Assembly: GCA_014529385.2 (NCBI GenBank)
Contig: CM043959.1
Coordinates: forward strand, 53,639,253 to 53,703,252
Direction: 5' to 3'
Length of the DNA stretch: 64,000 nt
From: Adiantum capillus-veneris
Taxonomy: Eukaryota > Streptophyta > Polypodiopsida > Polypodiales > Pteridaceae
The position numbers and the translations under genes were made by a program. Positions within the stretch are counted from its first letter, which is position 1, and the number at the start of each line of letters is the position of its first letter. The notes beneath the pieces are model-generated. The model ran no database searches. It saw only the letters and a program-made list of their open reading frames with translations, and was not told where the DNA came from. Positions 21,372 to 31,506 of the stretch are shown piece by piece.

Positions 21372-22365
21372 TGTAAGGTGCAGCAGAATGAATGGCGTAT
21401 TTTCTCAAGATTAGTTATCTTTATTGCTAAAGGTTCCTTTTAATTCTTAGGGAAGGAGAGAGCCTTCCGTCTTTATGGAGAGTGCTATGATCACGAACAA
21501 AGGGAGTGGATATTGTGCGTGCAAGTGAATGAGACTGAGAGAAGGAGAGAGAAGAGATATGACACCCGAGAGTTTGTAAAACCTTCCTTCGAAGGCCCCA
21601 CTCTCGTCGGCAAGAGTGGTCTACTTTGATTGCACAAAGGTGTACAATGCGTATGCAATGGACTGATGCAACTTGGACTATGGTTGAGCGGGAAGCTCCT
21701 GCTGCGTCTTCTGCCAGAAAGTGCTAACTTGGGTTTGCTTATATATTAACTTACCCAATTTGCCCTACTGACTACCCAACAAAAGTCACTTAATAAATAA
21801 GTGAAAAATGTCAAAAATAGGGAAAATGGGATAAAGTCACTTGAAAAATCCCCAAACCGACTCTGATGGAATCTGATGGAAATGCTTAGGAAAAACGCTA
21901 GCTGATGATGTAGCATTTTTGCAAGGAAAACGCTGGGGCTATCTAGTGCTGAGGGGGGGTACTGCTGAGAAGTTGCTTGTTGAGTGGGAAGCTCCTGCTG
22001 CGTCTTCTGCCAGAAAGTGCTAACTTGGGTTTGCTTATATATTAACTTACCCAATTTGCCATATTGACTACCCAACAAAAGTCACTTAATAAATAAGTGA
22101 AAAATGTCAAAAATAAGAAAAATGGGATAAAGTCACTTGAAAAATTTCCAAATTGACTCTGATGGAATCTGATGGAAATGCTTATGCTTATGCGGTGTGC
22201 AACCGGAGGATATGCATCTATGCTAAGTGACTGGGCATGCACGGTCTACGAATAGACTCACAAAAGTGCCAGGTCATTGCTAATCTAGACTTGACTGGAC
22301 TGACTGAACCCTGTTATACTGTAGCTTGTCCACGGACACATAGGTTTGGGATGTGTCACTTGACA
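21372..22365 (-). repeat. 3' LTR of B2, with duplicated promoter block
   Basis: 994 bp; in plus orientation it starts TGTAAGGTGCAGC and ends CACTTGACA. A ~205-bp block holding the TATATATTAAC promoter region is present twice (21684-21888 and 21980-22184), separated by ~91 bp of AACGC-containing sequence. It carries the hairpin GTCTATTCGTAGAC (rc) at 22244-22257. Confidence 0.9.
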
Positions 22366-22376
22366 TCCCCTCCTTT

Positions 22377-23614
22377 TCAAAGTGAGGTACTGGTACCGAA
22401 CTGTATGGCGTCGAGGGAGATCGTCAACAGCATTTGGAATCCTGGAAGGAACTCTTCGTCGGCCCACTCTGATGTGTGGGTCGTGCGGTACTTGAACTTC
22501 ATAAAGGTCTGCAACGCTTGCTTCTTTGGGCCGCGCAAAAAGCGACACAAAGTTTTTTGAATCTCCTTTCTTGCTTCAACTTCGTCTAGAGTTCTGCTTC
22601 TTTCGTCTTCAAGAATCTCCATGGCTGAAAATTCCTGAAACCATCGCCAACACAAAACCATGAACATACCCATTCCATGTAAAGTGAAGGAAAAAAATAT
22701 TGTCTTCTCTAAAGACTGTGTATGCAATGTAGATGAACATAGAGACGGAGTGACAACCGGTTCATCAAACACATGCAAACAATGAGATCAAATCTTTTCT
22801 GTTTGATCGAAATTAATCAATTGTGGCAAATCACAATGGAAATGCCCATGTTGGGTGCTCATACTATCATGTGCTCTTTCGGAAACTGTGTCATGCCAAG
22901 GAAGAGACATGGAATGTGAAATCCTGACATACAAACTTCTCAGCTTTTCATGAACAATCCGCATACATTCGTGCTCATCCATGAGAGAAACGTGCTCAAC
23001 ATACAATATGTCATGCCTAGTAAAAGGGATCACATAACGATGCTGACTAAAATACAGGAAACCGTCACGAATGAAACACTCGAACAATGCGTGGGTATCA
23101 ATCATGCGAACACATAATACTTCCTGTGAAGGTTCTTTGGACCAAGGCTCGAGAGCCAAGATCGATTCGTCCTGAATGATCGAATCGTCCTGTGGGGGTT
23201 CTTCGGACCTCGACTCGAAAACCAAGATTAGATCTTCGTGACTGCTCGAATCTACAACGAGGTTAGCTTCGCTAGAAAAAGCATCCACTAACACATCATC
23301 CTTGTGAACAAGCACTTCGTGATCATGCAATCTTCATGCTTGTCTTTTGCATCCAAATCATCATGCAAATCATTATCCTTCAAATCATCATGCTTCTCAT
23401 AATCATGCAAATCCTGTGTGTCATGCTGTGGAGAAAAAGAGATTGAGAGAGTCTCCTTATCTCGAATCCTTTCAATCTTGTCCTGCATATTAGCAATGAG
23501 AGATGGAGAAGGAGCAATGTCCACTCCATGAAAGACAGTAGGAGAATCACTTTTGGCATTGAGAGTTAAAGTGTTAGCCTCAAAATCAATGAGAGCGTTA
23601 GTCTCAGAAACCAT
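22377..23614 (-). pseudogene. Unknown acidic ORF replacing pol in B2
   Basis: It starts in the usual protease-to-RT linker (DFEANTLTLNAKSDSP), then diverges into DKIERIRDKETLSISFS, an Asp/His-rich stretch (HDYEKHDDLKDNDLHDDLD), an internal repeat (ILVFESRSEEPPQDD / ILALEPWSKEPSQE) and a more globular part (THALFECFIRDGFLYFSQHR, RIVHEKLRSLYVRISHS). It ends with a tail like B1's (QALQTFMKFKYRTTHTSEWA), a chromodomain-like fold. One frameshift at about 23300-23330 and one stop at 22785-22787 break it. No RT or integrase motif is present. The unique part matches nothing I know; it could be a captured host fragment or a diverged accessory gene. Confidence 0.6.
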
Positions 23615-23682
23615 CGAATGCCCAAAATCATATCACATCCTGAGAGAGGAGAAACAACAAATCTTCTAGTGAAGGTAGTCTG

Positions 23683-25388
23683 TTAAATTGCAAACAACAT
23701 ATCAAGGCATTCCTCTGTGATGAGAGCGTCCATATCGGGACGAAAGCCAGAGACCTCGATAGGAGATCTCGGACTAACCTCGAGGCAGGCTCTCTCAACA
23801 AGAGAGGAACTGATCACATCATGCATACTACCTGGGTCAAACAATATGACAAAACGGTGCCTTGACGTACGACCATAACATTTAATGAGAGAATCATCAA
23901 TGGGAGGGTCTTGAGAAACTTTGGGCACAATCGTGTTATCATTCATTGCATTGACAGATGTAGTGGGTGCTGTGGGTTCTTTAGATTCATTCGATTCAAG
24001 CTTAGGACATGTTCTTTTTATGTGACCCTTAATGTGACAATGAAAACAACGTCCTTCCTTAGAATATGCGCTTTGTTCTTCCGACGTGATGTAACCTCCT
24101 ACAATTCCTTGTGCTACCTTTTCATCTGGAGTAAGCTTAGGTTTAGCAGTTGTGTTAGCCTTGCCCTTAGATTCATTGGAAGAATTCTTTGATGAGATAC
24201 TATTGGTAGATTGGTGAGAAGAGTTATCATTCTTACCATTCTTACCGTTCTGAGAAGTCTGCGAGGTACTTGTGGAAGTGTTGTTCACCTTAGGCTTTTC
24301 CTTGTTGTGCTTCATCTCTTGTGCGAGAGCAATCGCTACCGCCTTGTTGAGATCGATTGGATCGAGTACCTCGACATCGTACTTGATATACTCGTCCAAT
24401 CCACAAAGGAATGCCTCTTTGCGTTCCTCATCCGACATGCGTAATTGGGTACCTAGCTGCAAAACACGATTAGAAAAGGACATAACTGGCATACCATTTT
24501 GCTTGAGAGCGCGCCAATCGTCCTTCAATCGTGCAAGGTACTGAGGTGGCATAAACCGCACCTTGAGCTTGTCTTGGAAATCAATCCAACTAAAAGAGAG
24601 GGGCGTGAAATCATCGGTTGCCTCTAGGTGCGCGGCTAGCCTTGCCTCTTGCCATGCGTGGTACCAATTGATGGCATCACCGGCAAGGTACATAGCTGCC
24701 TTCAAAACTTTGCTATTGCCTGTTTTCTTAGTTGTCGCAAAATAAGCATTAAATTGATGCAACCAAGAATGAATAACCGTAGCATCCATCTTACCGTCAT
24801 ACTTATTGAAAGTCAACTTTTCAGTGACTGGGTTGTTGGAATCCGCATCGTGGCTTGCGCCACTTGATGAACTCCCACGATCTTTGGGTGGTTCGGTTTT
24901 CGAGGCTAGGCTTTGGCAAGCAATTCTTGAGTGCGTAGCTCTCGTCGAGCTTCACGCTCCGCTTCCAAGGCCGCGGCTCGTGCTACCGCGTCCTCCTTCC
25001 TTAGTTCTTTTCTTTCTTTTCTTGCGTCGCGCTCGCGTGCTAAAGCAAGGCGCTTGTCGTCTTGTTGTGCGGCATGTCTTGCATTGCTGTCGTCGCGCTC
25101 GCGGTCCTTGGCTGCTTGGTCTGCGGCCATTCTTGTAATTCTGTCGTCGCGCACACGGTCTCTTTCGTCGCGCTCACGGTCCTGAGCAAGGCGATTTGCT
25201 TCTTGTCTATCCATCATGGCCATCATCTGCTTGACCATTGCCTCCATAGGGTTTGATGCACTTGGTGGCATAGATGGCGAAGGGGGAGGGTTGAAGAAAT
25301 CATCTCTGGGTGGGGACGAGTCTTCTTCGCCTCTCTCATGCTCATCACCTGTATGCGAAGTATCCATTCCGCTTTGGGTGACGAACAT
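23683..25388 (-). CDS. gag: gag-protease of B2 (one frameshift)
   Basis: ATG at 25388 gives MFVTQSGMDTSHTGDEHERG, a PPPSPSMPPSASNPMEAM stretch and an Arg/Glu/Asp coiled-coil rich in RERDERDRVRDDR. A frameshift between 24906 and about 24900 separates it from the remaining 377-codon frame: capsid-like KYDGKMDATVIHSWLHQF, WIDFQDKLKVRFMPPQYL, zinc knuckle CFHCHIKGHIKRTC (CX2CX4HX4C) and protease RFVILFDPGSMHDVISSSL. This is the best-preserved gag of the window. The capsid and nucleocapsid motifs look intact, so the element could have been packaged with enzymes supplied in trans. Confidence 0.82.
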
Positions 25389-25836
25389 GCACTATGATCT
25401 TGGGTTCTTAAGCTCGCGAGGAACTTGGGTTCTTGAGGGTCTTGAGGTTCTTGATTCTTGAGGGTCTTGAGGTTTTCTTTCGCTTGCAAATCGCGTTGGA
25501 GAAGGATCTTCTCTTCACCCGAGTTCTACCCTTTTCTGCGGGCGCACCCCTTGGCGGCCTTGCGCTCACACTAAGGTTGCTTTTTCCCACCTCACGTCGA
25601 TTGGCCGGCCGCTAAGTGCACGGTCCGCTCTCAATGAGTGAAAAGAGACACAAGGGGAGGCTAGACAAGCCTTTCTTTTTTGGGATTCCTGTCACTCTTC
25701 AACAAAACACGATTAGGAATCGACACGCCCAAGTAAACTCGGGTTTGTGCGATCGCAACAAGCAAAAAAAAATTCTTGTGGTTCTTGTGGTTCTTTCCTT
25801 GAGTAATGCAGAACACTTCCAAAGCTCTGATACCAA

Positions 25837-26175
25837 TGTAAGGTGCAGCGGAATGAATGTTGTATTTTCTCAAGATTAGTGATCTTTATTGCTCAAGGTT
25901 CCTTTTAATTCTTAGGGAAGGAGAGAGCCTTCCGTCTTTATGGAGAGTGCTATGATCACGAACTGACTCTGATGGAATCTGATGGAAATGCTTGTTCTTA
26001 TGCGGTGTGCAATCGGAGGATATGCATCTATGCTAAGTGATTGGGCATGCACGGTCTACGAATAGACTCACAAAAGTGCCAGATCACTGCTAATCTAGAC
26101 TTGGCTGGACTGATTGAACCCTGTTATGCTGTAGCTTGTCCACGGACACATAGGTTTGGGATGTGTCACGTGACA
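25837..26175 (-). repeat. 5' LTR of B2, internally deleted
   Basis: 339 bp against 994 bp for its partner. Both ends match the 3' LTR, but the sequence jumps from GATCACGAAC to TGACTCTGATGG, removing ~650 bp with the TATA region and the duplicated block. The primer site GCTCTGATACCA (rc) lies at 25824-25835. The hairpin copy is at 26054-26067. Confidence 0.9.
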
Positions 26176-26180
26176 GTTCC
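26176..26180. repeat. Target-site duplication of B2, right (GTTCC)
   Basis: Matches 21367-21371. Confidence 0.9.
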
Positions 26181-27949
26181 GTAGCTTTCCTTAGTCGAAA
26201 TTTCAATAGTGCAGAAAAGAACTATTCAGTTTATGATAAAGAACTTTTGTCTGTCATTCACTCTCTTAAGCATTGGAAGCATTTTCTGTATGGTAGAGAG
26301 TTCACAGTTCGCACGGATCACCAAGCCCTCAAGTGGCTCTAGTCTATGCCTAGTGCACATTGGAGTGATCGCCAAGCACGATGGCCACAATTTTTTGAGC
26401 AATGTGGAGGTTTGATTGAGTATGTGCCTGGAAAAGCTAACCCTGTTGTAGATGCATTAAGTCGCAAAGGATAGATCCTGGCTCTTGATTCAAGATCCAC
26501 AGTTTCTCTTCAGGGTGTGTCTTTCGATAGCATGAAGAACTAGTATGTTGATTCCGAGTTTGGTAAGCAATGGTTGTAGGCTCTTGCTTCCCAAGGGCCA
26601 AGCAACTATCTCATTCGTGATGGTTTGTTATATTTTCGTCAACGTCTATGTGTGTTGTCCTCTCTCAAGACAACCATATTACATGATGCACATGACTCTC
26701 TCACGGGTGGGCACACGAGAATGAACACCACTCTGGAAAAAATAGAAAGATTCTTTTATTGGCCTAAAATGCAAAAAGATGTGTTTCGTTATGTCACAAA
26801 GTGTACTATTTGTCAAAAGGTAAAGGCTCCTCGGGATAAGCAGCAAGGCCTCTTGCTTCCGTTGCCTATTCTCGATGGACCTTTTTAAGATATTTCCATG
26901 GATTTTGTGACTAACCTTCCACCTAGTTTGCATTCAAGGAATACTCAATGTTTGACAATTGTTGATCGTTTCAGCAAGTTTTGCATGTTGATTCCTTGTA
27001 AGGCCACAGTCACCATACAAGATGTAACACGGTTGTTCATCAAGCATTGGTACCCCCTCTGTGGTTTGCCAAAATTGATTGTTTCAGATAGGGATGTTAA
27101 GTTCACGTCCAATTTTTGGTGCGCACTCTATGAAAATTTTGGCACTAAGTTGAATTTTTCATCTGCTTTTCATCCACAGTCAGATGGTCAGACAGAGATT
27201 TACAATCAGTTGGCTTTTGATGTTTTAAAGTCATATTTGCACGATCAGCAGTCTCATTGGAAGCTCTATCTCCCATTGATTCAAGCTATTTTAAATGACT
27301 CTTTTTCCTTTGCCATTGGTCGAACCCCGTATGAGACAGCTTTTGGTCGTCCGTTCCAGTCACTTTTGACTAGCTCGATCAGTCAAATGCTTGATGTCAA
27401 TGCTAAAAGTCAGTCGTTGGATGAGATTTTTGAGAGTGAAGCTTCAGCTAAGCAAGGCTCTCTTACTCACGGTAGGCTAATAAGCATTGTCAGGATGTTT
27501 CGATCAAGGAAGGGGATTGGGTGTATTTTAGAATCATGAAGCAACGTCTTAAGCAAGTTAGAAAGAAGTGTCCAAAGTTGTCTTTTTGAATGTATGGTTC
27601 ATTTCTTGTCATTAGAAAGATAAACGAGGTTTCAATGAAATTGCAATTGCCTAACTCATGGTCAATGCACAACGTTTTTCCATGTTTCTTGGTTGAAAGT
27701 GTTTCAGGAAACACCTCCAAAGAACATTTAAGAAGAAGAAGAACCGATGAAGAACCGAAGATCATCGATGAAGCTGAAGTCATGGAGCCGGAGCAAGTGT
27801 TGCATCGGTTTTGCCATGGTTCAAAGCAGCAAGTGAGACAATACTTTTTGAAGTTCAAGGATCGAGGAATCCATGAAGCAGTGTTTGTTGATGAAGAGTT
27901 TTTTAAAGATTATCCCGAAATCTTGGCAGTCTACAAGGAAGCCATGTAG
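26181..27949 (+). pseudogene. RNase H remainder, integrase and chromodomain-like tail of B1
   Basis: In frame with the RNase H start left of B2: DKELLSVIHSLKHWKHFL, TDHQALKWL, then VPGKANPVVDALSRK. The integrase zinc region is seen as HDSLTGGHTRMNTTLEKIER with YVTKCTICQKVK. The core (26898-27539) has SMDFVTNLP, TIVDRFSKF, VSDRDVKFTS and HPQSDGQTEIYNQ, so all DDE-type residues seem present. After a frameshift, 27590-27949 gives NEVSMKLQLPNSW and the tail QYFLKFKDRGIHEAVF, chromodomain-like. Stops at 26339, 26474 and 26886 inactivate it. Confidence 0.85.
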
Positions 27950-27969
27950 ATCGGTACCAACGTCACCAT

Positions 27970-28201
27970 GAAACGCGTTTCGGCAAGTCAGGACAGATGA
28001 AACGTTTTAGGCCTTGAAACGTTTCGCTCACCAAGTGAAACACAAGCCGTTTCACTAACAAGAAGTTACCATAGTTTTAGTTTCAAAGTCGCTAAACGCA
28101 CGTTTCGGTCTCACAATTCATTGTGCTCTCATTTTGGACTGAAACGTTTCGTGGTGAAACGCCGCATTTCAGGGTGAAACGTTTCGGCCTTGAAACGTTT
28201 C
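27970..28201. repeat. Cluster of GAAACGTTTC palindromes
   Basis: Exact 10-bp palindrome GAAACGTTTC at 28016-28025, 28141-28150, 28176-28185 and 28192-28201, plus the 12-bp GAAACGCGTTTC at 27970-27981 and several half-sites (GAAACG, CGTTTC). GGCCTTGAAACGTTTCG occurs twice. It lies between the end of pol and the polypurine tract of B1. I see no such cluster at the same site in B or B2. Confidence 0.9.
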
Positions 28202-28235
28202 GCGGTTACGCTGATCGGTACCATTACCTCACTTT

Positions 28236-28248
28236 AAAAAGGAGGGGA
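28236..28248 (+). promoter_or_regulatory. Polypurine tract of B1
   Basis: AAAAAGGAGGGGA directly before the 3' LTR start TGTCACATG; the same tract precedes the 3' LTR of element B at 41652-41664. Confidence 0.85.
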
Positions 28249-29395
28249 TGTCACATGCACATCTAACCCTATGTGCATGAGGACAAGCTACTTCATGACA
28301 AGGGTTCAGTCAACCTAGCTTAGAAAGTGTTCTGGTACTTTTGTGAGTCTGTTCGTAGACCGTGCATGTCCAGACACTTAGAGTAGATGTACATTCTCTT
28401 GTTGCACACAGCATGATCCTCAGCGTTACCATCAGATTCCATCAGGAGCATTTTACAGTGCACAGAACCTATTTTCCTTATTTTAGCCATTTTCACTTAT
28501 TTTTAATAAGTGGCTTTGTTGGGAAACTGGGTAGGGCAATTCTGGTAAGTCACCGTATAAGAAACCTAGTGCTCGCACGCTCTGGCAGAAGAGGCAGCAG
28601 ACCACATCGGAAGTGCACCTTCTCAGCAAAACCAGCAAGAAGACATAGCGTTTTCAGCCACCAAAGACCGGCCAACGTTTTTCATCAATTGCAAGACAAG
28701 CCTAGCGTTTTCAGCAGTTGCAGATTAGCTTGGCGACAGCAGATTCCATACCGTTTTTGCAGCAGATGAGCAAATCAGCCTATCGTTTTTGGATCAGTAG
28801 GACAGCCTAGCGTTTTGTAGATACCCAGCGACAAGTCTCTTTTCTGCATCAACGTTTTCAGTTTTCTGCATATAGTCTCCGTACCGCAGCCCTCGAACCT
28901 CGCAGATCTCAGTTAGATCAGTTAGCGTTTGCAGATTCAGCCCGCTATTCACAGATTTCAGCATTTGCGTTTTCAGCGTGTCGTCGTCACATCGTTATCG
29001 TCACCGACATAGAGTCAGAATTCGGCAGATACAAGAATTGCAGATTTCAGGCCTTAGCGTTTTCAGTTTTTAGCTCGTCTCGTCTCGTCGTCGTCCTCAT
29101 CGTCGTCGACATCATCGGCAAGTCCATGCATTGTAGAGATTTGTGCAATCAATAGTAGACTGCTCTCGCCATAGAGAGTGGGGCTTTCAGAGGAGGGTTT
29201 GACAACATTCTGGTGTGGTAATCTTCTCTCTCTATCTCTCAATCTCAGCACCTTCATTCACAGTGTTTACCACTTTGTTTGTGATCATTTGCACTCTCTC
29301 ACTAAAGGAACGGAAGGCTCTCCCTTCCATAAGTAAAAGGAACCCTTGAGCATAGTTCGGAGCACTTATCTTATTCACTTCCGCGGCACCTTACA
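28249..29395 (+). repeat. 3' LTR of B1
   Basis: 1147 bp, TGTCACATG...CTTACA. It shares blocks with the B LTRs: the hairpin GTCTGTTCGTAGAC at 28347-28360, many CAGCGTTTTC units, GTCGTCGTC runs and the CGGAAGGCTCTC...AAAAGGAACCCTTGAGC end. Confidence 0.88.
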
Positions 29396-29784
29396 TTAGT
29401 ACCCATTAGTATCCAAAGTACCCCTTAGTACCCATCGATACGCGCAGTTCTCAGTATCCCACAGTACCTGAGTACTCGCAGTACCCTTCAATATCTCAGT
29501 AGTACCCAACATCAATAGCATCAATATCCATTAGCATCAGCATCTCATCATTTAGTCATTGTATCAGCATTGTGCAAGAATAAAGAAAGTACTTGCTTTG
29601 GCAACAGAGCAAGGGGGCCTTGAGGGGTTGGGACCTGACATTTGGTGTCGTCTCTTCTCTCTCTCTCTCTCTCTCTCTTTCATTTAGTTCAGTTCAGTTC
29701 TTTCAAGTGAAGTAAAGTGTCCCTTGTGTTTGTGTGGAGTATTAATCCGATCTAAATCCATAAAATCTTCCGCTGCACCTGACA
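29396..29784 (+). repeat. LTR F, truncated copy 1
   Basis: Matches 30838-31444 from the AGTACCC repeats to the end CCGCTGCACCTGACA, including GAATAAAGAAAGTACTTGC, a CT run and AGTTCAGTTCAG. Its left part is replaced by the B1 3' LTR. It is followed by the primer site TGGTATCAAAGC at 29786-29797. Confidence 0.8.
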
Positions 29785-30371
29785 TTGGTATCAAAGCTCT
29801 GTGCGTGCTTCGGCTTTGCAAACTCAAGGGAAGAACCACCAAGAACCCAAGTAGAACCAAAGAACCCAAGCAGAACCAAAGAATCCCACGAACCACCAAG
29901 AACCCAAGAAGAACCAAGAACCCAAGAACATCTCTCAGTTTTTTTTCCCTTAAAGAAGCTTCACGTCCCTACTTTGGACTTATTAGCCTCTTAGCACCCT
30001 CAATATCAAGCATCCGGTACCAACTCCCATCTTCATTGCCATGTTTTTGAAGGAAGATCGACATTGGATACACGAAAACCTAGACCTTGAGTACCAATAT
30101 CTACTTGCCTCTTAACCCTCTTCAACATTCGCATTTGCATGTAGCGTGCACTTCCGTCGACAAGAAACCCTTGGAAATACCTCCGAGAGTCCTTACCTTT
30201 CAACTTCATCCGCAATGTTTTCACGATAGGACTATTCGAGTGGTAGGACTAGAAGGACGTGTATGTCCAGACCAGTCATAGTTGTATACCCTCTCTTGCA
30301 CAGTATAGCATTTCAACACATAGGCATTACCGCGTGTGAACCACCTCTTATTCTGGCATTTAAGTTATTAA
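29785..30371 (+). other. Leader and internal remnant of family F
   Basis: Begins with the primer site, then GTGCTTCGGCTTTGCAAAC and a run of AAGAACCAAGAACCCAAG units of the kind also seen in the B-family leader near 38700-38790. No gag domain is recognisable in the remaining ~400 bp. The right boundary with the next LTR is approximate. Confidence 0.55.
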
Positions 30372-30813
30372 AATGACCCTTCATATTCCTTGGTCATGGG
30401 GTCTCACTGATGCCTGCTCGACCCAGCCTTATGCACCTATATAGACAGCCTTTTGGGCGCTTGGAGAAGGCAGAAGACATCAGGGGCCAGGAGTACCAGG
30501 CAGCACTTGCAACACCACCCAGCCCTTGGCGTTCTCTCACAAGCATTTTCAGCCGAGAAAGACCAGCGTTTTCAGCCCAGAAGAACCAGCGTTTCAGCCA
30601 GAACAGCCAGCAAATTTCAACTGTCGTCGTCCTCGGCGATAGCATTTAGCCCTAGCCTTGTCATGGTTGCAGATTCTAGCCATCGACATCGCTAGGGTTT
30701 TCAACATTCACCCATAGCCTCTTTGTAGTTGTCATCGTCGACACAATATTTCAACGTCTAGTACCCCTCGTGTCTTGGCTTGGCTCCTGCCTACCTCAGC
30801 ATAGGGATCTTCA

Positions 30814-31010
30814 ATACCCATCATTACCTGCAGTACCCCTCAGTACCCGTTAGTATCCGCAGTACCCCTCAGTACCCATCAATACCCGCAATACCTCTCA
30901 GTACCCCACAGTACCTTAGTATCTTCAGTACCTGCAGTACCCTTCAGTATCTCAGTAGTACCCTTCAGTATCTTAGTAGTACCCAGCATCAGTAGCATCA
31001 GTACCCATTA
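30814..31010 (+). repeat. AGTACCC minisatellite in LTR F
   Basis: About 16 irregular units of CAGTACCC(N)2-4 in series, also present as a shorter array at 29396-29500. The array lies between the TATA box and the AATAAA signal of the LTR. Confidence 0.85.
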
Positions 31011-31111
31011 GCTTCAAATCCCATTAGCATCAACATCTCAACATTTAATCATTATATCAGTGTTGTGCAAGAATAAAGAAAGTACTTGCTTTGGCAACAA
31101 AGCAAGGGGGC

Positions 31112-31265
31112 CTTGAGGGCATAGTAACAGGGGATGCCCTTTTTCGGGCTTCCCGTCCCCACTTTTCCGTGCCGCCCCCTTTTTTACATTAAAAATCCAT
31201 TTGAGTGCCGTCCCGCGTTCTCCGTTTCCCGTTCCCCGTATGCGTCCCTTGTGACTGCTTGAGGG
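31112..31265. mobile_element. 138-bp hAT-like MITE with 8-bp duplication
   Basis: Element 31120-31257 is flanked by CTTGAGGG on both sides (31112-31119, 31258-31265). Copy 1 of the LTR (near 29620) has the empty site CTTGAGGGG. The ends, CATAGTAACAGGGGATGC and (rc) CAGTCACAAGGGACGC, are imperfect inverted repeats starting CA. An 8-bp duplication with short CA-starting inverted ends is characteristic of hAT transposons. It has no coding capacity. Confidence 0.8.
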
Positions 31266-31444
31266 GTTGGAACTTGGGACCTGACATTCAGTGTCGTTTT
31301 ATCTCTCTCTCTCTCTCTCTCGTATCTCTCTCTTTCATTTAGTTCAGTTCAGTTAGTTCTTTCAAGTGAAGTAAAGTGTCCCTCGTGTTTGTGCGGAGTA
31401 CTAGATCGGAGCTAAATCCATAAAATTTTCCGTTGCACCTGACA

Positions 31445-31506
31445 TTGGTATCAAAGCTTTGTGCATGCTTCGGCTTTGCAAACTCAAGGGAAGAGCCACC
31501 AAGAAT
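31445..31506 (+). other. Primer site and leader scrap after LTR F copy 2
   Basis: Repeats the leader seen at 29785-29845 (TTGGTATCAAAGC, GCTTCGGCTTTGC), then is cut off at 31507 where the element E LTR begins. LTR-leader-LTR-leader order indicates a multimer formed by unequal recombination. Confidence 0.7.

Larger units (their letters stand above)
21372..26175 (-). mobile_element. Element B2: non-autonomous gag-only gypsy element with extra ORF
   Basis: Minus-strand element with a 3' LTR at 21372-22365, a 5' LTR at 25837-26175, a primer site (rc at 25824-25835), a polypurine tract (rc at 22366-22381) and a GTTCC duplication on both sides. Internally it encodes gag-protease (25388-23683) and then a long unknown acidic frame (23614-22377) ending in the family's chromodomain-like tail. 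No RT, RNase H or integrase is present, so it must have moved using enzymes from a relative such as B1. The 5' LTR has lost about 650 bp including the TATA region, so it is no longer expressed from its own promoter. Confidence 0.9.
17907..29395 (+). mobile_element. Element B1: degenerate Ty3/gypsy element split by B2
   Basis: Contains a 5' LTR scrap (17907-17957), leader, gag-protease (18264-20144), RT and the start of RNase H (to 21371), then after element B2 the rest of RNase H, integrase and chromodomain-like tail (26181-27949), a palindrome cluster, a polypurine tract and a complete 3' LTR (28249-29395). Pol order and FLDD motif are Ty3/gypsy. The 5' LTR and primer site are mostly deleted: the sequence jumps from LTR ...CCCTTGAG directly to leader CGACTCCTAATTGTG, compared with 38458 in element B. 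Many stops make it dead. It is the full-length representative of the family to which B and B2 belong. Confidence 0.88.
30372..31444 (+). repeat. LTR F, longer copy 2
   Basis: Ends CCGTTGCACCTGACA followed by TGGTATCAAAGC (31446-31457). It holds a TATA box TATATAG at 30438-30444, CAGCGTTTTC-type units, an AGTACCC minisatellite (30814-31000), AATAAA near 31075, a CT run and an inserted MITE (31120-31257). The left end is inferred, not shown by a duplicate. Confidence 0.7.

Noticed and set aside
30780-30995. Tyr/Ser/Pro-rich 71-codon frame
   Set aside because: It is the translation of the AGTACCC minisatellite in LTR F.
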